A DNA stretch of 64,000 nucleotides from positions 3,906,001-3,970,000 of the forward strand of contig NZ_CP144164.1 of NCBI RefSeq assembly GCF_037478005.1, given 5' to 3'. The position numbers and the translations under genes are program-made. Numbering within the stretch: the first letter of the stretch is position 1; each line of letters starts with the position of its first letter. Positions 45,661 to 53,995 of the stretch are shown here, one piece after another. Source of the DNA: Alteromonas sp. M12. GTDB taxonomy: Bacteria > Pseudomonadota > Gammaproteobacteria > Enterobacterales > Alteromonadaceae. The notes beneath the pieces were generated by a model, which was given only the letters and a program-made list of their open reading frames with translations, searched no databases and had not been told where the DNA came from.

Positions 45661-47463
45661 ATGCCTATAAAACTGTTTATAAAAATGCTATTTGCGGCAA
45701 TGCTGCTCACTGCTTGTGCCGCTCCACAACAAACTAAAGACTCCATATCAGTAACAGCGCCTAATGATGCACAACAACAGCTGCAACAAATACTCGATGA
45801 GGAGTGGCAGTACTTTCTAGATACTTACCCTGCTTATGCTAGTTACCTTGGATTAGGTAATGATCAGCAAAATAGTCGTTGGCAAGACATGAGTTTGTCG
45901 GCAATCAATGCAATTGACGCTCATAATCGTGACGTCCTTGCAAAGCTTTCTAGTATTGATGTCGAACAATTAACGGACAGTCAGCAGACTAACTATCAGT
46001 TGTTTAAATGGCAGCTAGAAATGTCCATAGAAGAGCACAAATATAAGTCCTATCTTATGCCGATAGACCAAAACCAAGGGGTGCAAACCTTGGACGATAT
46101 GGCCAACTTCGTGTCGCTAAGTTCGGTCAAAGACTATGAAAATTGGTTAACAAGACTGGAAAAAATCCCCAGGTTACTTGAGCAAAATCAAACCTTGATG
46201 GAAACCGGTATGTCGCAAGGCATGATGCCTGCCCGCGATACTATGCTACGCATCCCTGCGCAAATTCAAAAACAGCTTGTCGACACACCAGAGGAAAGTC
46301 TTTTTTATCGGCCCTTTATCAATATCAGTGACCATATATCATCTGCTGAACAGGCGCGCTTACAGCTAAAAGCTAAAGCCATTATTGCTGACCATATCAT
46401 TCCAGCCTATGCTGAATTTAACGAATTTTTTATTAACCAATATCTCCCTGCAACACGCTCTACCCATGGTTTGTGGGATACGCCTGATGGTAAAGCATCG
46501 TATCAGCAGAAGGTTCGCTATTTTACCACTACTGACCTGACACCAGATGAAATCCATCAGATTGGTTTGGATGAAGTAGCACGCAATCGAGCAGAAATGG
46601 ATAAAGTCATGGAAGAAACCGGCTTTGACGGCACGTTTGAGGAATTTGTTAACTTTTTACGTACAGATCCACAATTTTATTATGAAACGCCCGAAGAGTT
46701 ATTTGATGCATATCTCGCAATCAGCAAACGTATCGACCCAGAGATCGTCAAATTATTTGGCAAACTTCCTCGCATACCCTATGGCTTAAAAGCTATCCCT
46801 GATGCGGTTGCCCCTGATTCGACTACGGCATATTACAATCCGCCCGCCGCTGATGGTTCCCGTGCGGGTTATTATTATGTGAACTTATATCAACCTGAAA
46901 CCCGTCCTAAATATGAAATGGAAGTGCTGAGTGTTCACGAAGCAGTACCAGGACACCATTTGCAATTGGCGTTACAAATGGAATTGGATGATATGCCCTA
47001 CTTCCGTCGTTTCTTAAGCTTTACCGTTTTTGTAGAAGGTTGGGGATTGTACAGTGAACGCTTGGGATACGATTTGGGCTTGTACAAAGACCCATACTCC
47101 CGCTTTGGTCAATTAACCTATGATATGTGGCGCTCAGTGCGTTTAGTAGTAGATACGGGCATACATTACAAAGGTTGGACTCGACAGCAAGCTATTGACT
47201 ACTTTAAAGCAAATGCGGCTAAAAGTGAGGAAGATATTATTAACGAAATCGATCGCTATATATCTTGGCCTGGTCAAGCCCTTGCTTACAAAATTGGACA
47301 ATTAAAAATGTTGGAGCTGCGCGAACGAGCCCAAAATGAGTTAGGTGATAAATTCAACATAAAAGATTTCCACGATACTTTGTTAGGTAGCGGTTCAATT
47401 CCACTATCGGTATTAGAGACGAATATTGAAAACTGGATAGCATCGGTAAAATCTGCCAAATAG
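45661..47463 (+). CDS. DUF885-family lipoprotein, putative metallopeptidase-like
   Basis: 600 aa. The lipobox is LLTAC (Cys19). The DUF885 core covers most of the rest, with the signature 'VHEAVPGHHLQLAL' (a HExxxGHH variant likely to bind metal) and 'FVEGWGLYSERLG', then 'FRSVRL'-like 'MWRSVRLVVDTGIHYKGW' and a C-terminal 'ISWPGQALAYKIGQLKML'. The family is predicted to be gluzincin-like peptidases, but experimental support is thin. It is preceded by AAAGGG and followed by a repeat array. It has its own 138-bp upstream region, so it is probably not part of the ManD operon. Confidence 0.83.
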   Translation: MPIKLFIKMLFAAMLLTACAAPQQTKDSISVTAPNDAQQQLQQILDEEWQYFLDTYPAYASYLGLGNDQQNSRWQDMSLSAINAIDAHNRDVLAKLSSIDVEQLTDSQQTNYQLFKWQLEMSIEEHKYKSYLMPIDQNQGVQTLDDMANFVSLSSVKDYENWLTRLEKIPRLLEQNQTLMETGMSQGMMPARDTMLRIPAQIQKQLVDTPEESLFYRPFINISDHISSAEQARLQLKAKAIIADHIIPAYAEFNEFFINQYLPATRSTHGLWDTPDGKASYQQKVRYFTTTDLTPDEIHQIGLDEVARNRAEMDKVMEETGFDGTFEEFVNFLRTDPQFYYETPEELFDAYLAISKRIDPEIVKLFGKLPRIPYGLKAIPDAVAPDSTTAYYNPPAADGSRAGYYYVNLYQPETRPKYEMEVLSVHEAVPGHHLQLALQMELDDMPYFRRFLSFTVFVEGWGLYSERLGYDLGLYKDPYSRFGQLTYDMWRSVRLVVDTGIHYKGWTRQQAIDYFKANAAKSEEDIINEIDRYISWPGQALAYKIGQLKMLELRERAQNELGDKFNIKDFHDTLLGSGSIPLSVLETNIENWIASVKSAK

Positions 47464-47483
47464 TCCAAAAGATAGAAATCAAA

Positions 47484-47616
47484 GGGGTCAGAGCCGTTGA
47501 AATAAAATCAATGGTTTTGATCCCGCAAGTTTAAATCAATGGCTCTGACCCCGCAGGTTCAAATCATTGGCTCTGCCCCCGCAGTTCTAAATCTATGGCT
47601 CTGACCCCGCAGGTTT
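47484..47616. repeat. REP-like array: four 28-bp tandem units plus one inverted copy
   Basis: Four contiguous 28-bp units start at 47505, 47533, 47561 and 47589, each of the form AAATCAATGGCTCTGACCCC then GCAGGTTY. The first is the most diverged (GGTTTTGATCCC). At 47484-47495 lies an inverted core, GGGGTCAGAGCC, the reverse complement of GGCTCTGACCCC in units 2 and 4, so the array can fold into a stem. Cores of this GGGGTCAGAGCC type are, from memory, scattered through many gammaproteobacterial genomes as REP-like elements linked to RAYT (IS200-like) transposases. No such gene is in the window. Confidence 0.85.
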
Positions 47617-47720
47617 TCAAGGTTTAACATAAGTTGGTGTTGCTAAACGGACAGGATTCCGAAACAGAAAGTATTGAGAAATGCAAAGTGATACAGAATA
47701 GAAGGTGTTATTTGCAGCAA

Positions 47721-47749
47721 ATAAAAAAGCAAGCCATAGGGCTTGCTTT
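47721..47749 (-). terminator. rho-independent terminator of the TonB-receptor gene
   Basis: AAAGCAAGCC and GGCTTGCTTT form a perfect 10-bp stem around ATAG. The minus strand continues into TTTTTTAT. Confidence 0.8.
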
Positions 47750-47795
47750 CAATTTAGTAATATAAATACCTAACCCTAATATCTGTTTGGAAAAT

Positions 47796-47818
47796 GATTG
47801 CCATCAATAATGGCAATC
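47796..47818. terminator. second hairpin downstream of the TonB-receptor gene
   Basis: GATTGCCAT and ATGGCAATC form a perfect 9-bp stem with a 5-nt loop, 24 bp after the receptor stop. A short T-run follows on the minus strand (ATTTTCC). It may protect the mRNA 3' end or assist the stronger terminator beyond it. Confidence 0.45.
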
Positions 47819-47841
47819 TTAGTTAGGTATATTTACAACTC

Positions 47842-50800
47842 TTAGAAGCGGTAGCTACCACCAATGGTGATTCTACGGTCAGTTAAACCTTGGTAACAAA
47901 GCAAACCACCTTCGTTGATACAACTTTGCTCAACTTCAGACTCTGTGAGGTTAACAGCTTCAATACCAACGTTGAATTGCTCATTGATATCATAACTTAC
48001 GCTAGCGTTAAGTTGTCCTCTGTCTTCTTGTACCACTGGGAATCCCCAAGGTAAGCTAGAAGTACTACCGAAGTCAGTTGAACGGTACGCTTCACGCCAT
48101 GTGTAACGCATACGAGCCGACAAACCATACTTTTCATAGTACAACGTAAAGTTGTAAGAGTTTTCAGACAAGTCAAGTAAGCCCTGAACTGCAGAAACAC
48201 TGATATCGTCAATACCCGTTGTTAATGCAAACACAGCGTTAGCACGGCTAGTTGCTGAATCTTCTGCCTCACCACCTGAGAACTCTTGAATGGTATAGTT
48301 GAAAATCACACCGAAACCAGAAGCCCAACCTAGGTCATCTTCGAAACCAGCAAGGTCATATTGAACAGCAAATTCAATCCCTTTCTGAGTCGTTTCACCA
48401 GTGTCATTAATTTTTTGCGATGTAGGAACACATACGCCGGTACCAATTGGACCAAATACGTTGATGTCTGCAATTGGGTTAAAGATACCGCCGCCTTCAC
48501 AAGGATCTGTGATATCACGGAAACCAGTTACAGGATCTTCATATGGGTCATCTTGTTGAGTTACGTGCAATTCAGAACGTTTCTTGTGGAAAATACCAAG
48601 ACTAACCATACTTGCTTCAGCAAAATACCATTCAGCAGACAAATCGAATGAAGTCACTTCTTCAGGAGCCAAACCAGGGTTACCTAGTTGTACTGCTGGG
48701 TTTGGACTAGTAGAGAATGTATACGACGTTGAAAGGTCATCAAAATCAGGACGTCTAATATCTTTTCCCCAACCTGCACGAACAACAACATCATCGTGTA
48801 CATCGGCTACTACGTTAATACGTGGTAATACGAAGTCGTAATCACTTTCAGTTGTAACAGCAGTAACCACATCGTTAGTTACAGAGTTACCTCTTGAAGT
48901 CACGTCAGTTTTTAAATAACGCACACCAAAGTTACCGCGGAGCATTTCATAAGAGAAGTTACCTTGCGCATACAAAGCAGTCGTTTTCTCTTCAATATCA
49001 AAGAAAGCAGCTGAGCTTGAAGTTGGTGAACTAATAGGTCCACGAGTTGAACCAGTAATAGCATTATTAGCAACAATGGCATCATTTAAAATAGCTAACA
49101 CGCCATCTGGATCTGAAGCAACTCTTTCTGCGTCAATAAGAAGAAAATCACGTACGTATAATTCTCTACCATCAGCATCATTAAAGTTAGTCGGCCCAGG
49201 TACCAGTAGTTCTGCGAACAAATCACCAGTAGGGCTATCTGCGAATTCTCTTAAACCTACGCTGGTCGTAATCTCGTCACGAAGACTGTTTACTTTACTG
49301 TAACGGAAACCAACATCAACCGAAGTCACAACACCGTCTAGGTAATAAGTGAAATCAGTACGGAAAGCATCTTCACTGTTTTCCGCGACATCTTGGCCAA
49401 TCGCCACATCACGCAATACCACGTTAGCTGGGTCAAGTAGTTGTTCAGAGCTAGGGCCAGTTACTTCACCTGTAGCAACACCAAAGGTTAGTGCGTTGCC
49501 GGTTAAATCGTAAATAAATGGCGTACCATTTTCGTTTGAATCGTATAGGTCTTCATTACCGTTTGCTTCATTGGCAAAGTGATTGGCTAGAAGAGCTTCA
49601 GCATTCAATGGAGAGTTAGGGTTGATAAAGTTCAATGTAGTATTGAAGCTAGGAGTAGTAGTATCAGAGCTTGAAGAAGACAGCTCAGCACTCACTTTAA
49701 AGTTATCACCGGTCCACTCACCACCAAGTCTGTAAATTTCACTTTTGGTTATACGAGAATTTGTATCACCTGAGAAACGTAAGTTACCGTCAGAACCATC
49801 TCCATCAATTGGAATGACACCACGTACAGCTGCTTGGATGCTACCAAGGTCTTGGCCACCTAAAGAACCAAAGTTAACCGTTTCGAATTCACTAGGAGCG
49901 GCAATGTCTTTAAGTCCACTAATACCTGATGCTTGAATTCTTGAACTTTCTTGTCTGCGTTCTTGATCGTTAATAACGGCATCAAAAAACAACTTCAACT
50001 CTTCTCTTGGCGCCCATTCAAAAGTAGCGGCAATGTTAGTAGATTCATATTCGTAGTTGTCATAATCTTGTACGAAGAATTGAATTGGTAAGTAATCAAA
50101 ATCTTGTGCACTTGCCGCGCCACTATCTGCAGCTACAGAGTTATCTCTATCAGCACGAGGACGGAAAGCAGTAACATCTTGCTCAGCATAGTTAAGACTT
50201 ACTACTACACCGAATTCGCCGTTATCAGTATCCCAATTGTCGCCAAAAGTACCTGATAGTCTAGGAGTAAAAGTACTGTCTGTAGATAAGCTACTATTTT
50301 CACCTTGTACACGAACGGAGATTAGGGTGTCATTAAGCTGAAGTGGACGTATTGTTTTCAGGTTTACAGTTCCACCCACAGATCCTTCAATTGTTTTAGC
50401 TTCAGGAGACTTCGTCACCTCAACGCCAGATATAATTCCTGCTGAAACATCTTCAAAACTAATACCGCTGCGTCCAGCGCCAGAACCCACAGTAGATACA
50501 CCGTTGATTTCCGTTCGGTTAGAGTTAGTACCACGGATTTGAACACCGGTACCAACACCAGCTGTTCTTGTAATCTGAATACCAGTAACGTTCTCTAGTA
50601 CTTCCGCAAGGTTTTGATCTGGTAGCTTACCAATATCAACCGCTTCAATGACTTCAACCAAGTTATTCGATTCCCGCTTTTCGGCAAGGGCGTTGGTTAG
50701 TGAGCTACGAATACCTGTTACTTGAATAACCTCGTAATCGTCATCTGCACTTGGCTGCGCATCTTGTGCAAAAGCAGATGCGGACATATTTAGCGCGGTT

Positions 50801-50844
50801 GCTGAAAGCATCGCTAAAGTAATTTTCGATAATCTGTGTTGCAT
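47842..50844 (-). CDS. TonB-dependent receptor (carbohydrate-type, Xanthomonas/Caulobacter group)
   Basis: 1,000 aa. The signal peptide (about 1-26, ending ASAFAQ) is followed by a TonB-box-like 'YEVIQVTGIRSSL', a plug domain (about 45-165) with 'GKLPDQNLAEVLENVTGIQI' and 'GVQIRGTNSNRTEINGV', and a long 22-strand barrel ending in 'RRITIGGSYRF' with the terminal Phe needed for outer-membrane insertion. The length and plug signature match the group that imports oligosaccharides in plant- and algae-degrading bacteria, rather than siderophore receptors. It lacks an N-terminal signalling extension. Set between the ManD and UxuA operons, it probably imports the oligosaccharide whose uronate residues those enzymes consume. 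SD AGGA. Confidence 0.93.
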   Translation of the reverse strand: MQHRLSKITLAMLSATALNMSASAFAQDAQPSADDDYEVIQVTGIRSSLTNALAEKRESNNLVEVIEAVDIGKLPDQNLAEVLENVTGIQITRTAGVGTGVQIRGTNSNRTEINGVSTVGSGAGRSGISFEDVSAGIISGVEVTKSPEAKTIEGSVGGTVNLKTIRPLQLNDTLISVRVQGENSSLSTDSTFTPRLSGTFGDNWDTDNGEFGVVVSLNYAEQDVTAFRPRADRDNSVAADSGAASAQDFDYLPIQFFVQDYDNYEYESTNIAATFEWAPREELKLFFDAVINDQERRQESSRIQASGISGLKDIAAPSEFETVNFGSLGGQDLGSIQAAVRGVIPIDGDGSDGNLRFSGDTNSRITKSEIYRLGGEWTGDNFKVSAELSSSSSDTTTPSFNTTLNFINPNSPLNAEALLANHFANEANGNEDLYDSNENGTPFIYDLTGNALTFGVATGEVTGPSSEQLLDPANVVLRDVAIGQDVAENSEDAFRTDFTYYLDGVVTSVDVGFRYSKVNSLRDEITTSVGLREFADSPTGDLFAELLVPGPTNFNDADGRELYVRDFLLIDAERVASDPDGVLAILNDAIVANNAITGSTRGPISSPTSSSAAFFDIEEKTTALYAQGNFSYEMLRGNFGVRYLKTDVTSRGNSVTNDVVTAVTTESDYDFVLPRINVVADVHDDVVVRAGWGKDIRRPDFDDLSTSYTFSTSPNPAVQLGNPGLAPEEVTSFDLSAEWYFAEASMVSLGIFHKKRSELHVTQQDDPYEDPVTGFRDITDPCEGGGIFNPIADINVFGPIGTGVCVPTSQKINDTGETTQKGIEFAVQYDLAGFEDDLGWASGFGVIFNYTIQEFSGGEAEDSATSRANAVFALTTGIDDISVSAVQGLLDLSENSYNFTLYYEKYGLSARMRYTWREAYRSTDFGSTSSLPWGFPVVQEDRGQLNASVSYDINEQFNVGIEAVNLTESEVEQSCINEGGLLCYQGLTDRRITIGGSYRF

Positions 50845-51509
50845 ATATTGTTCCTGTGAGTTTTATGTGTGTTTTAAGCTTATTTTTCAGTAATTGAACA
50901 TCATCTTTATGGAATATAGTTTAGATAAAAATTTACACAAACTTATTACTTCACAAGATAAAGGCTCAAGACTTACAAATAATTTACGTAATACTTACAA
51001 TTTATCCTGTAAAGGTCAACCTTTTGGTAATATATTTTTTAACAAAAATTTAAAGTATTGGTCTAGCCAATGCTTACATTCTAATAACCAAAGCATGTAA
51101 AAATCAATAAAAACCTTAAAATAACAATATATATCAACATGTTAAAGACAACCCATGATATAGCGTTGAGTAAAGATTATGTATAGATGCTATAGATTTT
51201 CATGTAACTAAATAGTGTGAAAAAGAAACGAAACAGGGGGTGAGTGGCACGATAGACAGAATATATTGGTTGACCAATTTGGTATTATTGGATACTTTAA
51301 TTTGTCATTTTCACAATCACGCATATCCCTCAATGGGAGCGGGTACTAATTTCAATGTGTAAAGCTGCCACCGGAAGGTTACTCTAATAATCTGTTGATA
51401 GTAGACACTTACTTCAAATGAGCAAAGACGGATTGTAAACACATTATGGCGTTGCTGATGAAGTGAAGGTGAAAAGCTTACTTTTTTATTTTAATTAGAG
51501 AAACTTAAA
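50845..51509. other. divergent regulatory region between TonB receptor and uxuA
   Basis: 665 bp of AT-rich noncoding DNA with promoters of both units. The clear element is a UxuR/ExuR-like site, listed separately. A 68-codon open frame near the left end has no ribosome site and looks spurious. Confidence 0.55.
51265..51278. promoter_or_regulatory. UxuR/ExuR-like GntR-family operator
   Basis: ATTGGT-TG-ACCAAT, followed by TT, matches the ATTGGTATACCAAT-type consensus I recall for the hexuronate regulators UxuR/ExuR (GntR/FadR family), with perfect 6-bp arms. It sits 232 bp before uxuA and about 420 bp before the divergent receptor gene. No GntR gene lies in the window. Confidence 0.6.
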
Positions 51510-52724
51510 ATGCGTGAATCTTGGAGATGGTTCGGTCCCAACGACCCCGTAACCATAAATGATATAAGACAAACAGGTGCAACTGATGTTGTCAGTGCGC
51601 TGCATACTATTCCTACCGGTGACGTTTGGTCAATTGAAGCGATTCGTCAATATCAGGCTCTAATAGAAAACTGTGAAGATGATCTTATGCCCCTTAAATG
51701 GAGTGTAGTAGAAAGTATTCCTGTCCATGAAGATATAAAACTGAGACGACCTGGCCATCAAAAGTACATCGATAATTGGATCGAATCGATGGAAAACCTA
51801 GCCAAATGCGGAATAAAAACAATTTGCTACAACTTCATGCCGGTGATTGATTGGACGCGTACCGATCTCAAATTCAAACTTCCCAACGGTGCATATGCGC
51901 TGCGTTTTGATCAGAAAAAGTTTGCCGCCTTCGATCTTTTTATTTTGCAACGTGATAACGCTGAAGCAGAATACAGTGCAGCTGAAATAGAAGAAGCAAA
52001 ACAGGTCTTTGAAGCTATGTCTGAGGCCGATAAAGAACAACTGACCAACAATATAATTGCTGGTCTACCTGGTAAAATGACTGACGCTTATGGACTGGAC
52101 GATTTTCGCGCCATGCTAAGCAACTACAAAGATGTAACAAGTGATACTTTACGTGAAAGTTTGTTTGCATTTCTAGCACAAGTTCTTCCTCGCGCAGAAG
52201 CTTTGGGCGTTAAACTGGCCATTCATCCTGATGATCCACCTCGAGATATGCTTGGACTACCGCGTATTATTTGTACCGCAGACGACTTGGATATTCTGTT
52301 TAATGCACTACCTAGCCCTTCAAACGGTATTACCCTTTGCGTAGGCACATATAGCAGTCGTCCAGACAACAACTTACCGGCTATGGCTAAGCAATTTGGA
52401 CCGCGTATTCATTTCTCTCATCTTCGCGGTGTCACCCGTGACCCTAATGAACAGCGCACTTTTTACGAAGCTAGCCATCTCGATAGTGACATAGACATGA
52501 TTCATGTGGTGAAAGAATTGTTGAATGAAGAAAACCGACGTCGACAAGCCAACTCGCTAGATCAAGACATATTTATTCGTCCCGATCATGGTCATCAGAT
52601 GATGGATGACATCGGTAAAACCGTCAACCCAGGCTATTCCGGCATTGGTCGTTTGAAAGGTCTTGCCGAAGTTAGAGGGGTAATAAGAGCCCTCTCTGCC
52701 CAGTTCGAAGAGCAATCATCATGA
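51510..52724 (+). CDS. uxuA: D-mannonate dehydratase
   Basis: 404 aa, the usual UxuA size, cytoplasmic. It is recognisable throughout: N-terminal 'MRESWRWFGPNDPV', 'GIKTICYNFMPVIDWTRTDL', metal-site region 'LAIHPDDPP', 'GLPRIICTADDL', 'FSHLRGV' and C-terminal 'DIFIRPDHGHQMMDD'. UxuA removes water from D-mannonate to give 2-keto-3-deoxygluconate, the committed step of glucuronate catabolism. It is the first gene of a unit with a class I mannose-6-phosphate isomerase homologue, whose ATG overlaps its stop by 4 bp, and an Nramp-fold transporter. A UxuR-like site lies upstream. It is unrelated in fold to the ManD enzyme 10 kb away. Confidence 0.95.
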   Translation: MRESWRWFGPNDPVTINDIRQTGATDVVSALHTIPTGDVWSIEAIRQYQALIENCEDDLMPLKWSVVESIPVHEDIKLRRPGHQKYIDNWIESMENLAKCGIKTICYNFMPVIDWTRTDLKFKLPNGAYALRFDQKKFAAFDLFILQRDNAEAEYSAAEIEEAKQVFEAMSEADKEQLTNNIIAGLPGKMTDAYGLDDFRAMLSNYKDVTSDTLRESLFAFLAQVLPRAEALGVKLAIHPDDPPRDMLGLPRIICTADDLDILFNALPSPSNGITLCVGTYSSRPDNNLPAMAKQFGPRIHFSHLRGVTRDPNEQRTFYEASHLDSDIDMIHVVKELLNEENRRRQANSLDQDIFIRPDHGHQMMDDIGKTVNPGYSGIGRLKGLAEVRGVIRALSAQFEEQSS

Positions 52725-53803
52725 ATAATATCATTAAGTTTTCGGCAAACCGTGTTTGGCGAACCTATCAAGGTGGAAAATTGCTCGATCTAATCGAAGG
52801 CAAAGAGAATCCACAAGATTCCAGTTTTCCAGAAGATTGGATTGGTTCAACGGTAGAAGCCCGTAACATTGGCCGCGAAGAGATCTCTGAAGGATTAGCA
52901 ACCGTCAAGCTTGAAGATGGCAAATCAGTGACGTTTCGTGACTTGTTGAATCAAGATCAACAACACTTTTTAGGTTATGTTAATAACTCTGCTCGCTCGT
53001 TAGATGACATTCCGCTAGTAAAATACCTGGACAGTGCCACACGGTTGCATTTCCAAGCGCATCCTACCCGGGAATTCGCACAACAAAGACTAGGTTATCC
53101 TCGTGGGAAAACCGAAGCATATGTTATTTTGGAGATCCGCGAAGATGTAACTGATCCCTACATTTACGCCGGCTTTCAAAGATCACCCAGTCGTGAACAG
53201 CTCAAAAAATGGATAGAAGAACAAGATATTGCCTCCATTGAAAAGTGTTTCGATCGCATACCTGTAAAACCAGGTGACGTATTTTTGCTGCCAGGCGGAC
53301 GTCCCCATGCGTTAGGAGAAGGCATTTTGATGTTGGAGATCATGGAACCATCTGATTTAGCAGTCAGATTTGAATTCGAAAGATGTGGTTATGTGATTCC
53401 TGAAAAAGCACGCTTTATGGACCGCGGCATAGAGACTGCATTAGATGCGTTCAACTTCTCCCCTGTTCCGCCTGAACAGATAGATGATGAATTTCGTTGC
53501 ATCCCAGAAGTACTGATTGACGACAACGCGGGTAACACCCTCGAAGAGCTAATCGGTCCTGATAAAACCCCTTGCTTTACCGTCAGACGTGCTACCGTTC
53601 AAGGCAATTTCCTGCGTAAACAAGATGCTTTTTTCATAGGGGTAGTAACCCAAGGAAGTGGTGTTTTGCGAGCAGGAAATGAAGTTACCCAATTAAATCA
53701 GTGGGATCGCTTCTTTTGTCCTGCAAACATTGAAGATTTCCAATACGAATCTGAATCGGGAATGACTGTACTGGAGTGCTATCCAGGAAGTGACAAAAAA
53801 TAA
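52721..53803 (+). CDS. class I mannose-6-phosphate isomerase homologue
   Basis: 360 aa, the short bacterial type of the cupin-fold phosphomannose isomerase. Metal-site elements are visible: 'HFQAHPT', 'GKTEAYVIL' and 'PGGRPHALGEGILMLEI'. The canonical enzyme interconverts mannose 6-phosphate and fructose 6-phosphate in the cytoplasm. Here it starts within the last codons of uxuA (ATGA overlap) and so is translationally coupled to mannonate dehydratase, a setting where mannose 6-phosphate has no evident source. It may isomerise another sugar or sugar acid in the pathway, or process mannose from the same polysaccharide (inference). No truncation is seen. Confidence 0.85.
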   Translation: MNNIIKFSANRVWRTYQGGKLLDLIEGKENPQDSSFPEDWIGSTVEARNIGREEISEGLATVKLEDGKSVTFRDLLNQDQQHFLGYVNNSARSLDDIPLVKYLDSATRLHFQAHPTREFAQQRLGYPRGKTEAYVILEIREDVTDPYIYAGFQRSPSREQLKKWIEEQDIASIEKCFDRIPVKPGDVFLLPGGRPHALGEGILMLEIMEPSDLAVRFEFERCGYVIPEKARFMDRGIETALDAFNFSPVPPEQIDDEFRCIPEVLIDDNAGNTLEELIGPDKTPCFTVRRATVQGNFLRKQDAFFIGVVTQGSGVLRAGNEVTQLNQWDRFFCPANIEDFQYESESGMTVLECYPGSDKK

Positions 53804-53995
53804 CAATAAAGTAAAAAAGTTGACTTAGCTATGTTGCGAAAGTGAGTAAATAAGTTGCGATTAGGCAGCGAAATCATAGCTAAAATCGACTTTATTATAA
53901 ATCTGGGTTACTCGAATATCTGGGAAGCATAAATCCTAGCGAGAGTTGCGGGGTAATAAAGCAGCGCCCATTGCGCAACAACCGGAGTCATCATA

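Larger units (their letters stand above)
47464..47841. other. intergenic region between convergent DUF885 and TonB-receptor genes
   Basis: It carries the 28-bp repeat array and two hairpins listed separately. The remaining sequence shows nothing else. Confidence 0.6.

Noticed and set aside
47505..47616. Possible CRISPR array, because units are 28 bp and regularly spaced
   Set aside because: The units are directly contiguous with no spacers, they contain a REP-like core with an inverted partner, and no cas gene is present.
50894..51100. 68-codon open frame upstream of the TonB receptor
   Set aside because: It lies in AT-rich regulatory DNA, with no ribosome site and a composition of Asn, Lys and Leu typical of random AT-rich translation.
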